A DNA stretch of 57,321 bases from a virus, in IMG/VR virus record IMGVR_UViG_3300026097_000026, positions 1 to 57,321 of that record; one strand, 5' to 3'. Below the pieces are notes generated by a model, which was given only the letters and a program-made list of their open reading frames with translations, searched no databases and was not told the DNA's origin. Each line of letters begins with the position of its first letter. Position 1 is the first letter of the stretch. Both the position numbers and the translations under genes were made by a program. Positions 15,490 through 24,014 of the stretch are shown in pieces.

Positions 15490-16196
15490 AAAATAAAGTA
15501 AAAAAAGCAATTATACTTGCTGCAGGTAAATCCAAAAGATATGGTTCAAATAAATTAACAGATCCTATTTTAGGAAAAACTACAGTACAATATGCTGTTG
15601 AATTTTGTATTGATAATGGTATAGATGATGTTTATATAACTATAAGTAAATCAGACTTCTTTTTTAAGAATTATAATACTAAATTGTCTCACCCAATTAT
15701 TGAAAGTTTATTATCATATAAAGATAAAATTAATATCTTTTATGAATTCCAAAAGGAAGATGAGTATGGTCCAGGCGCTGCTATTAAGGCATGGGAAGGT
15801 GCCTTTTATGAACCGTTTTTATGTTTATTTGGTGATAATTATTATGAAGGTAATATAGAGTTAGACAAACATAATCCTAATCAAACTATAATTACATATA
15901 AAGATTATGAAACTAGAGCTCGTAATTTACAATTGGCAACAATAATAGATGATGTTGTAGTTGAAAAACCCCATGGTGTAGTAAACGGTAGATATTTTTG
16001 TGGATATATGATATTTGCTAAAGAAGCATTTGATAATCTTAAAAATATTAAATTATCAGGTAGAAATGAATATGAAATTACACATCTCATAAACTCAATG
16101 AGCAATCCTCAATATAAAAAATTAAATATATGTTGGTACGATTTAACATATGAAGAAGATAAAAAAGTAATAGAAAGTATAATTAATAACAGTTAA
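15486..16196 (+). CDS. Sugar/alcohol-phosphate nucleotidyltransferase (GT-A-like NTP transferase)
   Basis: The product has 236 residues. The nucleotide-binding signature L-A-A-G-x-x-x-R is present as LAAGKSKRYGSNK (residues 11-23), and an Asp in CLFGDNYYEG matches the metal-binding Asp of this superfamily. YGPGAAIKAWEG is also typical of sugar-nucleotide pyrophosphorylases. It condenses an NTP with a phosphorylated substrate, probably the one produced by the upstream kinase and phosphatase. Similar triplets activate heptose or choline-like groups in bacterial surface polysaccharide loci; which one applies here cannot be told. The stop is followed after 1 base by the next gene. Confidence 0.8.
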   Translation: MKNKVKKAIILAAGKSKRYGSNKLTDPILGKTTVQYAVEFCIDNGIDDVYITISKSDFFFKNYNTKLSHPIIESLLSYKDKINIFYEFQKEDEYGPGAAIKAWEGAFYEPFLCLFGDNYYEGNIELDKHNPNQTIITYKDYETRARNLQLATIIDDVVVEKPHGVVNGRYFCGYMIFAKEAFDNLKNIKLSGRNEYEITHLINSMSNPQYKKLNICWYDLTYEEDKKVIESIINNS

Positions 16197-16197
16197 T

Positions 16198-17448
16198 ATG
16201 AAAGAAGTAAAACGCGTTGGGTTTTTCAAATTAGGAAAGGCTATAAAATTTAATGAAAAGAGCTGGAATGCTATTGGTGGTGATTGTGAACCTAAGCAGT
16301 TAATAACATCTATAGCAAAAAGAAATCCTAAAGTAGAATATTGGCTTCTTAGTCCAAATGATTTAGGTAAATTTAGAGCAAAGGAGACTCCAGTTAAAAG
16401 CCCTTTATTTGGTCCTTCTCCTGAAACAAGTTCTGTACCATCAAACATTAAAGAATTTCATTCACAAATGAAAGATCGCAAATCTATTGATGAAACTACT
16501 GATAAAATAAAATCATTAAACCTTGATTTTATTTTCTTTTATACTGGTCCTACTAGTACAGTTAATATTCCTAATTACATAAATAAAAAGGACGGTACCG
16601 GTATGGTTAAATCATTAGACTTTTTTAAATACTATGCAGCTCCTATTATTAAATCATTAAATGAAATTGAAAAAAGAATTCCTATAGTAGGTTTACTGGT
16701 TGATAATAGATTTACTATAAGCGCTAAAGATTTTCATGCTCATAATAGACCAACTTATTACCTAGCACAAAATAATTTTGAAAAAGAAGAACAATATTTT
16801 TCTAATCCTCCTAATAGAGATACTCTAACAATCAAATCTAAATTTGAATATTCAGGTATTGAAACTGTCTTTTTATTAGATAAGAAAAGATATGATATTG
16901 ATGAATTATTTGAAAAGAAAACAGAGTATTCTTTTGTAATGCTACAAAACCAAGGAAAGGGTTCGGGTGGTGGTATGGATAGATGGGATCCTGTTAGAGA
17001 TTATATTGTTGAAAATGACATAAAAACAGATATTTATGGAAAGTGGGATACTGAAATTAAAGAAAAATATCCTGAATGGTTTAAAGGTGAGCGTAGGATT
17101 GAATCTATGTCTGATGAATTAGTTAAAACTAAATATACTTTTTGTGTACCTATTAAAGAAGGGATGGTTACTTCAAAATATGCAGAAATGCTTCATTATG
17201 GAATTATACCATTTTTACATCCATCATACGACACTGAATACAATGTATTCCCTGAAGGTCATTTTATCAGATGTAAAAGCCCAGAAGATCTTAAAAAGAA
17301 AATTGAGTTTTTAGAAAGTAACCCTGATCACTATAAAAAATTATTTTATAATTTACAAAGTAAGTATATCAAGGATGAATACTATACTGGTGAACATGTA
17401 GATAATAAAATCTGGGATGCGTATAATAAAATAACAAATAACAACTAA
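16198..17448 (+). CDS. Putative GT-B-fold glycosyltransferase
   Basis: The product has 416 residues. It lacks GT-A Asp motifs. The C-terminal third has the features of a GT-B donor domain: strand SFVMLQNQ with a Gly-rich turn, DIYGKW, a KYTFCVPIKEG strand, then KYAEMLHYGIIPFLHP, in which an acidic residue and the small-residue turn before I-P recall the E-x-x-x-x-G-x-I-P element of GT-B enzymes, including T4 alpha-glucosyltransferase. The N-terminal half (VGFFKLG, FIFFYTGPTS) would be the acceptor domain. Because the operon also contains a DNA cytosine methyltransferase, a DNA-sugar role is conceivable, but a glycan role is equally likely. No close family recognised. Confidence 0.55.
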   Translation: MKEVKRVGFFKLGKAIKFNEKSWNAIGGDCEPKQLITSIAKRNPKVEYWLLSPNDLGKFRAKETPVKSPLFGPSPETSSVPSNIKEFHSQMKDRKSIDETTDKIKSLNLDFIFFYTGPTSTVNIPNYINKKDGTGMVKSLDFFKYYAAPIIKSLNEIEKRIPIVGLLVDNRFTISAKDFHAHNRPTYYLAQNNFEKEEQYFSNPPNRDTLTIKSKFEYSGIETVFLLDKKRYDIDELFEKKTEYSFVMLQNQGKGSGGGMDRWDPVRDYIVENDIKTDIYGKWDTEIKEKYPEWFKGERRIESMSDELVKTKYTFCVPIKEGMVTSKYAEMLHYGIIPFLHPSYDTEYNVFPEGHFIRCKSPEDLKKKIEFLESNPDHYKKLFYNLQSKYIKDEYYTGEHVDNKIWDAYNKITNNN

Positions 17449-17458
17449 ATTAATAAAA

Positions 17459-18481
17459 ATGTATAACAAAAATACAAAAATTTTAATAACCGGCGGTGCT
17501 GGTTTTATTGGTACTAACTTAATTAATGATTTACTTAAAAAAGGTCATAATCCTGACAGTATAGCAGTAATTGACAACCTATCACATGGTACTTTTTTAG
17601 ATGAAGTACATGGTAAATTAAAATATTTTTATAATGAAGATATCAGAAACCAATATGTAGAAAAAATTATATCAGATTTTAAACCTGAGTACATATTTCA
17701 TTTTGCTGGGTTAGTATCAATTTATGACTGTAATAGCAACCCATATGAAGCTGTTGATATTAACGTTTTAGGTAGTATTAACATTCTTAATGCAGCAGTT
17801 GAAAATAATGTTAATAGGGTCATTTTTAGTGAAACTTCAGCAGTTTACGAAAATTGTGAAATGGGATCTAATGGATATAATGAAAATCAATCTGATCCTA
17901 CCACCATATATTCAACTACGAAAGCATCATTGGCATTATTAGCAGAGTCATATGCTAGAACAAAAGGTTTAAAATATACTGCGCTAAGATATTTTAATGT
18001 AGCTGGACCTTTACAAGATTATGAAAGAACGGTACCTCCTGTGTTTGCTGGTTTTATTTTAAGAATTATGGGAGGGCATAAACCAATCATCTTTGGCGAT
18101 CCTATGAAGTCACGTGATTATATTGATGTTGATGATGTTAATGATTTTCATATTTTATGTATGAAAGATCAAAGAACAGAGAATCGTACATTTAATTTAG
18201 GTACTGGTAAAGATACAAACCTTTTAGAATTAAAGGATATTATAGGTGAATGCATGAATGTTAGTAATGTTCAGTATAATTCATATGATGCAATTGCAGG
18301 TGAGGCTGTAAATATTAAAGCTGATATATCAGCAGCCACTGAATTAGGATGGGTACCTAAGAACGATATTAAAGATACTATTAATAAAACAATAGATTAT
18401 CTTAAAAAAGAAGTAAAGGTAGGTAATATTAATCCTAAAACCTTTATGGAAAATATAGAAATAAAAAAGGTAAAAATATGA
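17459..18481 (+). CDS. NAD-dependent sugar epimerase/dehydratase (GalE-like)
   Basis: The product has 340 residues, the usual size of UDP-glucose 4-epimerase. Motifs: TGGAGFIG (residues 11-18) for NAD, FHFAGLVS (80-87), SETSAVY with Ser127, and Tyr151-x-x-x-Lys155 (YSTTK). A conserved RYFNVAGP segment and SRDYIDVDDV follow, as in GalE and related extended SDRs. The probable reaction is C4 epimerisation of a UDP-hexose or hexosamine, which would supply a donor for the flanking glycosyltransferases. Its stop overlaps the methyltransferase ATG (ATGA). Related epimerases acting on other NDP-sugars cannot be excluded. Confidence 0.85.
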   Translation: MYNKNTKILITGGAGFIGTNLINDLLKKGHNPDSIAVIDNLSHGTFLDEVHGKLKYFYNEDIRNQYVEKIISDFKPEYIFHFAGLVSIYDCNSNPYEAVDINVLGSINILNAAVENNVNRVIFSETSAVYENCEMGSNGYNENQSDPTTIYSTTKASLALLAESYARTKGLKYTALRYFNVAGPLQDYERTVPPVFAGFILRIMGGHKPIIFGDPMKSRDYIDVDDVNDFHILCMKDQRTENRTFNLGTGKDTNLLELKDIIGECMNVSNVQYNSYDAIAGEAVNIKADISAATELGWVPKNDIKDTINKTIDYLKKEVKVGNINPKTFMENIEIKKVKI

Positions 18482-19743
18482 GCAAAGAAAATATAAAATT
18501 TGGTACTATAATTCCATTAATTGGAGGTAGTGCAATAGGTTGTTCACAGTCGGCTGGTGTTAAGCCTACGTTTCATTTAAGTTATGATGCATTTGCAGCA
18601 AATGAAAGCCATCTAGAAAAATATTGGGATGATGTACCTATGTACAGATTAGATCAACCTGACTTAGAAATACCAAAAAATACATTCGAAAATGTAGACT
18701 ATATAAATAGTGTTTGCCCATGCGCTGGTCTTAGTTTATTAAACTCAGCAAGTGGAAGCTCTGCATCACGAGGTTCAGATGCAGTTCAAAATAAATGGAT
18801 GTATGATTCGTCAAATTATATTTTAGAAAATGTTAAACCTAAAGTACTGTGGGGTGAAAATGCTCCAGGATTATTTACTAAAATGGGAGAAGGTGTAGTA
18901 AAGAGATTAAGGGAAATTGGTGAACAGCATGGGTATAGTTTTTCATTAATAAAAACCAATACTGAATTGCATGGTATCCCACAAAGAAGAATGAGAACTT
19001 TTTACTTTTTTTGGAATACTCCAACTGTACCTATGTTAAACTGGAAATTTAGAGAAAAAAGTAGTTTATTGGACTATTTAAATAAAATACCAGAGTCTGC
19101 TACACTTCAAGATATGTTTATGGTTAATGGTAATGTAACCGAGCACTTTAGGCCTTATGAATTTGTTTTAGAAAAAGAAGGTTTAACTCATTTTGAATTT
19201 TCTAAAAAAATTAAAAAAGGTACAATTTCACAATATTTGGAAAAAAATAAATTGGTTGATGAATGTATAGAGTGGTTAAAGGAAAAATATCCTAATGAAG
19301 GGTTTTCTAATAAAAAGAGTACAAAAACATTTATTGATATGTTGGAGCATCAGAAAGCAAAAGTTGCTGACGGTAAAGGGTATTGGGATGCATCTCCTCA
19401 CTTTTTTCATGATTCTTTTTCTGCGTTAATTGGTCGTAATATGTTTAATGGTGTTCACCCGGTTGAAGATCGTTATTTAAATGTAAGAGAAATGCTTCAT
19501 TTAATGGGAATGCCGCATGATTTTGAAATCAGTGATCCTAGGCATGTTAATCATATTGCACAAAATGTACCAGTAAGAACGGCACAAGATATGGCAGATG
19601 AAGTTAAGAATTTTTGTTTAGGCAATGCTAAGATGACTAATTATTCTTTTATGAAACAGGATAATACTAAACAAAAAATAATCTACTCTGAAGAATATAA
19701 TAGCACTCCTAAGAAAAAATATAGAGCTCAAAAAATAATTTAA
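18478..19743 (+). CDS. DNA (cytosine-5) methyltransferase
   Basis: The product has 421 residues. C5-methyltransferase motifs can be followed in order: motif I-like IIPLIGGSAIGCSQSAG for SAM, motif IV CPC with catalytic Cys82, motif VI WGENAPG, motif VIII IPQRRMRTFYFF, motif IX region RYLNVREMLHLMGMP, and motif X QNVPVRTAQDMA. A variable target-recognition part of about 150 residues lies between VIII and IX. Motif I is slightly unusual (G-G-S-A-I-G). The enzyme methylates cytosine in DNA; in a phage this usually protects against restriction. Its location inside a sugar operon, coupled to a GalE-like gene, raises the possibility of a further modified base. No dioxygenase is present in the window. 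Confidence 0.9.
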   Translation: MSKENIKFGTIIPLIGGSAIGCSQSAGVKPTFHLSYDAFAANESHLEKYWDDVPMYRLDQPDLEIPKNTFENVDYINSVCPCAGLSLLNSASGSSASRGSDAVQNKWMYDSSNYILENVKPKVLWGENAPGLFTKMGEGVVKRLREIGEQHGYSFSLIKTNTELHGIPQRRMRTFYFFWNTPTVPMLNWKFREKSSLLDYLNKIPESATLQDMFMVNGNVTEHFRPYEFVLEKEGLTHFEFSKKIKKGTISQYLEKNKLVDECIEWLKEKYPNEGFSNKKSTKTFIDMLEHQKAKVADGKGYWDASPHFFHDSFSALIGRNMFNGVHPVEDRYLNVREMLHLMGMPHDFEISDPRHVNHIAQNVPVRTAQDMADEVKNFCLGNAKMTNYSFMKQDNTKQKIIYSEEYNSTPKKKYRAQKII

Positions 19744-19750
19744 ATTTATA

Positions 19751-20746
19751 ATGAAAGATAATGTATTAGCCATAGGTGTATCACATAGGGATCATTTTAG
19801 TATAATGATGGCATATTACCCTAAAGGTATACATGAAAATTTTGACATTGTACTATTTGTTGATAATCGTAATGATATTTTACAAGATATAAAAGATCTT
19901 ATTGATCATTATAATATTCCTGCATTTAAAAATGCAAAAATAGTTATTAATACTAAAATGATGGATGAATATTCATCAAAGTTTAGTCTTAGTGAAAGAG
20001 GTCATAAATTTTTATTTGAATATTCTGCTTGCTTTAAGTTACTTGTTCCCATTTACTTAAGAGAACATTTTAATACTAAAAAGACTTTTGCTATAGATGA
20101 TGATATTTTTATTTTAAGAGACTTAAGTCCATTATTTAATAAATATCAAGGTTGGGTATTTAAAAAGGAAAATTTATTTGATTTTAAAAATAAAAATAAA
20201 CATAGAGTACTTAAAGAATTTAATTCTGTTTTTAACTCTAATTTTACTCTTTCACAAATGGATTCTTTGTCATTAAATAGTGGAACTATTATATATGATA
20301 ATTATGATGATAAGTATCCAGAGTATGTGAAAAAATTTATTGAAAATGATTATATCCAATCAATGTTTTTTGACCATACTGGTTATAGTGCATGGACAGT
20401 AGAGCAAAGATTTCAGCATTTTAATATGCATAGACTAATGAAAGAAAGAAATGATACAAAACTGTTTGAAGGTAAGGAGGTTAGACTTATTACGAGTCTA
20501 GGAAAGGAAAAGGAAGGTGATAAATTTCTTAAGATAGTGGTACCATATTTAATTCATTATACCGTTGGTGTTAAAAAACCTCTATGGCTTAGAAAATTTA
20601 TTCCTGGGATTGCTTGGAGATTTAATAATTATCAGTTTACTCCTAAATTTGAACTTAAAGATATTCTCTATAATAAACATTGGGAGCCTACACGGTTTAA
20701 ATTAATACATAAGAAAAAGAAAGAAAAAGTTAAATCTTTATTCTAA
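19751..20746 (+). CDS. GT-A/GT8-like glycosyltransferase
   Basis: The product has 331 residues. The N-terminal strand (VLAIGVSHRDH), a second strand IVLFVDNR and the triple Asp in FAIDDDIFIL (Asp116-118) give the GT-A pattern with a D-x-D metal site. A later SLNSGTIIYDN segment resembles the conserved N-x-G acceptor loop of GT8-like enzymes. The C-terminal ~70 residues are basic and aromatic (KKPLWLRKFIPGIAWRF), which could associate with membrane or lipid-linked acceptors. It is the last gene of the second sugar block, 7 bases after the methyltransferase. Acceptor unknown. Confidence 0.65.
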   Translation: MKDNVLAIGVSHRDHFSIMMAYYPKGIHENFDIVLFVDNRNDILQDIKDLIDHYNIPAFKNAKIVINTKMMDEYSSKFSLSERGHKFLFEYSACFKLLVPIYLREHFNTKKTFAIDDDIFILRDLSPLFNKYQGWVFKKENLFDFKNKNKHRVLKEFNSVFNSNFTLSQMDSLSLNSGTIIYDNYDDKYPEYVKKFIENDYIQSMFFDHTGYSAWTVEQRFQHFNMHRLMKERNDTKLFEGKEVRLITSLGKEKEGDKFLKIVVPYLIHYTVGVKKPLWLRKFIPGIAWRFNNYQFTPKFELKDILYNKHWEPTRFKLIHKKKKEKVKSLF

Positions 20747-20772
20747 TCTTAAAACCATTAAAATAATAACTA

Positions 20773-20784
20773 TATAAAAATAAA
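20773..20784 (+). promoter_or_regulatory. TATAAAAATAAA leader element before sliding clamp
   Basis: The same 12-mer found upstream of dUTPase and four other genes lies 10 bases before the gp45 start. It marks the change from the sugar block to the replication block, so it is a good place for a promoter. Confidence 0.5.
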
Positions 20785-20794
20785 ATTAAATAAA

Positions 20795-21544
20795 ATGAAG
20801 ACAACTATTGAAAAAATTGACGGGTATGAATTAAGCTCGTTTATTAAGAAACTTCTTCCTATTGACAAATTTATCTTTTTAAAGATAGGTCCTACTGGAA
20901 CAGTTTCTTCTGTTTATTTCCCAGAAAGGGATGCAGTTAAACTTGTTAATGTTAGTACTGAAGATTTATTAACAGCTGAAATAGAAAAGCCTATTAAGGT
21001 AAGCTTTTATAATGGATCAAAGGTAGTTGAAGCATTAACTCATTTTAACGGAGGAATCAAGGGAAGTATTAATTATTCTGAATTGGACGGAGAATTAATG
21101 GCTAGTGATTTTATTATTAGTGATGATGATTTAGAAATTAAATTGGCATGTGCTGACCCATCGCTTTCATTTATGGAAATGAGTAAAGATGAAATGGAAA
21201 GAGCATTTGGAACTGAAGGTTCTATGTTTGAATTTGACTTACTTACTACTCATGTTGATAGAATGAAATCTCTATTTAATCTTGAAAAAGAAGAAGATAC
21301 ATTTACTCTCTATGTAAGTGATAAGGGTATTGGTATAAAAGGTGCTTCTTATGATGCTGATATTGTTCACTCATATGAAGGTGATGCAGAAAAAGGCTCT
21401 CATGTAGTAATTTACAAAAAATACCTTAATTTATTAGACAAAGAAAATTATCGTGTTGTGGTATGTGAAAATAAAGTAGTATTTAAATCTCTTGATACTG
21501 ATACTCATTTAACTGTTGCGGTTGCAATGGTTGATGAAGAATAA
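20795..21544 (+). CDS. 45: DNA polymerase sliding clamp (gp45-like)
   Basis: The product has 249 residues (T4 gp45: 228). It has no catalytic motif, but the pattern fits a phage clamp: an N-terminal strand/helix unit, two similar halves with beta-strand-rich segments, acidic surface loops, and C-terminal strands TDTHLTVAVAMVDEE that close the ring. Context supports it strongly: it immediately precedes the polymerase C-terminal half, and clamp-loader and helicase genes follow in the window. T4 gp45 is a trimeric ring that tethers polymerase and also activates late transcription with gp55. A terminator after it separates it from 43B. Confidence 0.8.
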   Translation: MKTTIEKIDGYELSSFIKKLLPIDKFIFLKIGPTGTVSSVYFPERDAVKLVNVSTEDLLTAEIEKPIKVSFYNGSKVVEALTHFNGGIKGSINYSELDGELMASDFIISDDDLEIKLACADPSLSFMEMSKDEMERAFGTEGSMFEFDLLTTHVDRMKSLFNLEKEEDTFTLYVSDKGIGIKGASYDADIVHSYEGDAEKGSHVVIYKKYLNLLDKENYRVVVCENKVVFKSLDTDTHLTVAVAMVDEE

Positions 21545-21553
21545 AAATAAAAT

Positions 21554-21592
21554 AAATAAGACCTGGTTATAAGATAGCTAGGTCTTATTTTA
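21554..21592 (+). terminator. Terminator-like hairpin between clamp and polymerase C-half
   Basis: An 11-bp perfect stem (AAATAAGACCT / AGGTCTTATTT) encloses a 15-base loop and is followed by a T-rich end. It uncouples 43B from the clamp gene. Confidence 0.7.
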
Positions 21593-21619
21593 TGTACTAA
21601 ACTAAATTATCTTTTTACG

Positions 21620-21631
21620 TATAAAAATAAA
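21620..21631 (+). promoter_or_regulatory. TATAAAAATAAA leader element before polymerase C-half
   Basis: This copy is only 3 bases from the 43B ATG, the tightest spacing of the six. If it is a -10-type promoter the transcript would be leaderless; if it is a ribosome-recruiting site the A-rich run is in the expected place. Confidence 0.45.
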
Positions 21632-21634
21632 AAA

Positions 21635-22777
21635 ATGACTGATAAGGAAAAGCAATTAAAAATTCAAGAAATAGAGGAAACTAAATACCAAGCTTCCCTT
21701 TTTATGAATAAAGAACAAGCTGTAAAATTAATGTTAAATAGTATTTACGGTGCATTTGGTAATCCTTATTTTTATTTCTTTAATGTAGATATTGCTGAAA
21801 CAATTACATTACAAGGTAAAGATGCAATATTATATACTGAAAAACTTCTTAATAAGTATTTCACTGAATTCTGGCATAAAGATTTAGATTTACATAAGAA
21901 GCTAGGAATAACCGTAACAGGTAGAATTGAAAATCCTGTGGGTATTTACATTGATACTGATTCCGTCTATGTTAAGTTTGAAGAAGTAATTAAAAAATCT
22001 GAAGGTTGGTCTGGTGATGAAAAGCAATTTATATTAAAGTTGTATGAATTAAGATTAAGAGATTATATTGAAAAAATCATGCAAAAATATGCTGATGATA
22101 ATAATGCTGAAAACTTCTTAAGCTTTGAATTAGAAAGTATTGCAAAAAATGCAATTTGGTTAGCCAAGAAAAAATATATGCAAAATATAGTTTGGAAGGA
22201 TCCTGACATTCACTATGATGATTTATCAAAAATTAGTGCAAAAGGATTTGAAATTATTCAATCATCAACCCCACTATTTGCAAGAGAAAAACTTAAAGAT
22301 TTATTAACATACATTTTTTCTGTTGAAAAATTAGATATGAAAGAGTTTTCTGCTCTTCTTAAAAAAATCAAAAGAGAATTTAGGTTAGCTAATGTTGATC
22401 AAATAAGTTTTTCAAAAAAGGTAAATAATTATCAAAAATATATTGTTAGTGATTATGATGCTTTTGAAATTGCATCTAGGTGCCCTATTGGTGTTAGGTC
22501 AGCGGGCTATCATAATTACCTTTTAAATAATTCAGGGCTCAAGGGTAAATATCAACCGCTAGGTAACGGTGAAAAACTTAAAATGTATTTTTCTGAGGAT
22601 ACTACTTGTGATGTATTTGCATATAGCCCTGGTGATCATCCTTACGAATTTGCACCTTCTGTTGATTATGATAGGCAGTTTGAAAAAACTATTTTGGATC
22701 CTATTAATAGAGTAATTGTTGCAATGGGATTTAAAGGCTTTAATCGTAATCTTATTTATACAACAAGTCTTTTTTAA
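21635..22777 (+). CDS. 43B: DNA polymerase family B, C-terminal half (gp43B): motifs B and C, thumb
   Basis: The product has 380 residues. It starts with a charged helix (MTDKEKQLKIQEIEE) and reaches motif B at KLMLNSIYGAFGN (residues 31-43) and motif C at YIDTDSVYV (105-113; Asp107 and Asp109 bind metal). The rest is the palm and thumb, ending in KTILDPINRVIVAMGF and a short Ser-Leu-Phe tail that resembles a clamp-binding peptide at the polymerase C-terminus. It complements 43A, which stops between motifs A and B. The gene has its own leader element and lies behind a terminator, so it is expressed separately from 43A. There is no intein sequence at its N-terminus. Confidence 0.95.
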   Translation: MTDKEKQLKIQEIEETKYQASLFMNKEQAVKLMLNSIYGAFGNPYFYFFNVDIAETITLQGKDAILYTEKLLNKYFTEFWHKDLDLHKKLGITVTGRIENPVGIYIDTDSVYVKFEEVIKKSEGWSGDEKQFILKLYELRLRDYIEKIMQKYADDNNAENFLSFELESIAKNAIWLAKKKYMQNIVWKDPDIHYDDLSKISAKGFEIIQSSTPLFAREKLKDLLTYIFSVEKLDMKEFSALLKKIKREFRLANVDQISFSKKVNNYQKYIVSDYDAFEIASRCPIGVRSAGYHNYLLNNSGLKGKYQPLGNGEKLKMYFSEDTTCDVFAYSPGDHPYEFAPSVDYDRQFEKTILDPINRVIVAMGFKGFNRNLIYTTSLF

Positions 22778-22800
22778 TAAACAAACTAACAAAAATACAA

Positions 22801-22812
22801 TATAAAAATAAA
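22801..22812 (+). promoter_or_regulatory. TATAAAAATAAA leader element before uvsX
   Basis: Identical 12-mer, 8 bases before the uvsX ATG and after a 23-base gap from the polymerase stop. Confidence 0.45.
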
Positions 22813-22820
22813 ACAATAAT

Positions 22821-24014
22821 ATGGCTAAAGAATTTTCATTCAGTGATTTAAATAAAGAAATGAAAAAGAATTCAACGTATGGTGATACGTTAGATAAATC
22901 TACTATTTCTGAAATTGATCACTTTATACCAACTGGTAATTTTCATTTAAATGCATGTTTAACAGGTTCACTAAAAGGTGGGTTTCCTAACAACAGAGCA
23001 GTGGCATTAGCAGGACCAAGTGGAACTGGTAAAACTTATCTTTTACTCAATGCAATTAAACAAGCACAAGATTTAGGTTATAGTATTATATTTTATGATT
23101 CTGAAAATGCAGTAGATAAAGAACTTGTTGAAAAATTTGGTATTGATGCATCAAAATTTAGATATGAACCATGTAACACTGTACAAGATTTTAGATCATC
23201 AGTTACTGCGGTTACTGACCTCTTAATTGAACAAAAAAATAAAGGTGCAGAATTACCTAAAGTTTTAATTGCATTAGACTCTGCAGGTAACTTGGCAACA
23301 CAAAAAGAAATTGATGATGCTAAAAGTGGAAGTAGTAAAGCAGATATGACTCGTGCTAAACTTTTAAAATCAACATTTCGTATTCTTATGACCAAATTAG
23401 GAATATGTAAAATTCCATTTTTATTTACTAATCATACTTATCAAACACAAGATTTGTTTTCTAAACAAGTTGGAGGTGGAGGAACAGGTCCTGAGTATGC
23501 CGCTTCTATAATTTTATTTTTAGGAAAAGCTAAGCTTAAGGATGGTACTGAACAAACTGGTATTATTGTTACAGCACGACCTAATAAAAATAGATTTGCA
23601 AAACCACTACCTATTAAGTTTCATATATCTTTTAGTAAAGGTATGAATCCGTATGTTGGTTTAGAGGAATATATAAGCTGGGATACTTGTGGTATTGAAA
23701 GAGGTAGGTTTTTAAATGCAAATGCTTTTAAGAAACTTAATGAACCTGGTCAAGCTGAATGTAGAGAGCATACTTTTATGAAAGGTGAAAAGGAAGTAAC
23801 TGTTTATTTTCAACCTGCTGCAACTGCTCGTAAGTTATGTGTAAAACATCTAAATGATACTGTTGATCTTAATCAATTATTTACACCTGATGTTATGACA
23901 GCTGAGGTATTAGAACAAATAGAACCTATAGTTAATGAAAAATTCTCTTATGGTGATGATGTTTTAACTGGTGAAGATTTAACTAATATGCTAACTACCG
24001 AGGATGAAGATTAA
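22821..24014 (+). CDS. uvsX: UvsX-like RecA-family recombinase
   Basis: The product has 397 residues (T4 UvsX about 390). Walker A is AGPSGTGKT (residues 64-72), Walker B lies at KVLIALDSAG, and a Gly-rich loop with VGGGGTGP corresponds to the DNA-binding L2 region. The acidic C-terminus (LTTEDED) is typical of RecA/UvsX. It forms filaments on single-stranded DNA and catalyses strand exchange for recombination-dependent replication. It overlaps the next small gene by 11 bases and leads the transcription unit that continues into gp41. Confidence 0.95.
   Translation: MAKEFSFSDLNKEMKKNSTYGDTLDKSTISEIDHFIPTGNFHLNACLTGSLKGGFPNNRAVALAGPSGTGKTYLLLNAIKQAQDLGYSIIFYDSENAVDKELVEKFGIDASKFRYEPCNTVQDFRSSVTAVTDLLIEQKNKGAELPKVLIALDSAGNLATQKEIDDAKSGSSKADMTRAKLLKSTFRILMTKLGICKIPFLFTNHTYQTQDLFSKQVGGGGTGPEYAASIILFLGKAKLKDGTEQTGIIVTARPNKNRFAKPLPIKFHISFSKGMNPYVGLEEYISWDTCGIERGRFLNANAFKKLNEPGQAECREHTFMKGEKEVTVYFQPAATARKLCVKHLNDTVDLNQLFTPDVMTAEVLEQIEPIVNEKFSYGDDVLTGEDLTNMLTTEDED

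Noticed and set aside
23093-23395. Minus-strand open frame inside uvsX, and similar antisense frames elsewhere
   Set aside because: These mirror the codon bias of the strong + strand genes and have no leaders or family motifs; only 40673-41458 is supported on the minus strand.
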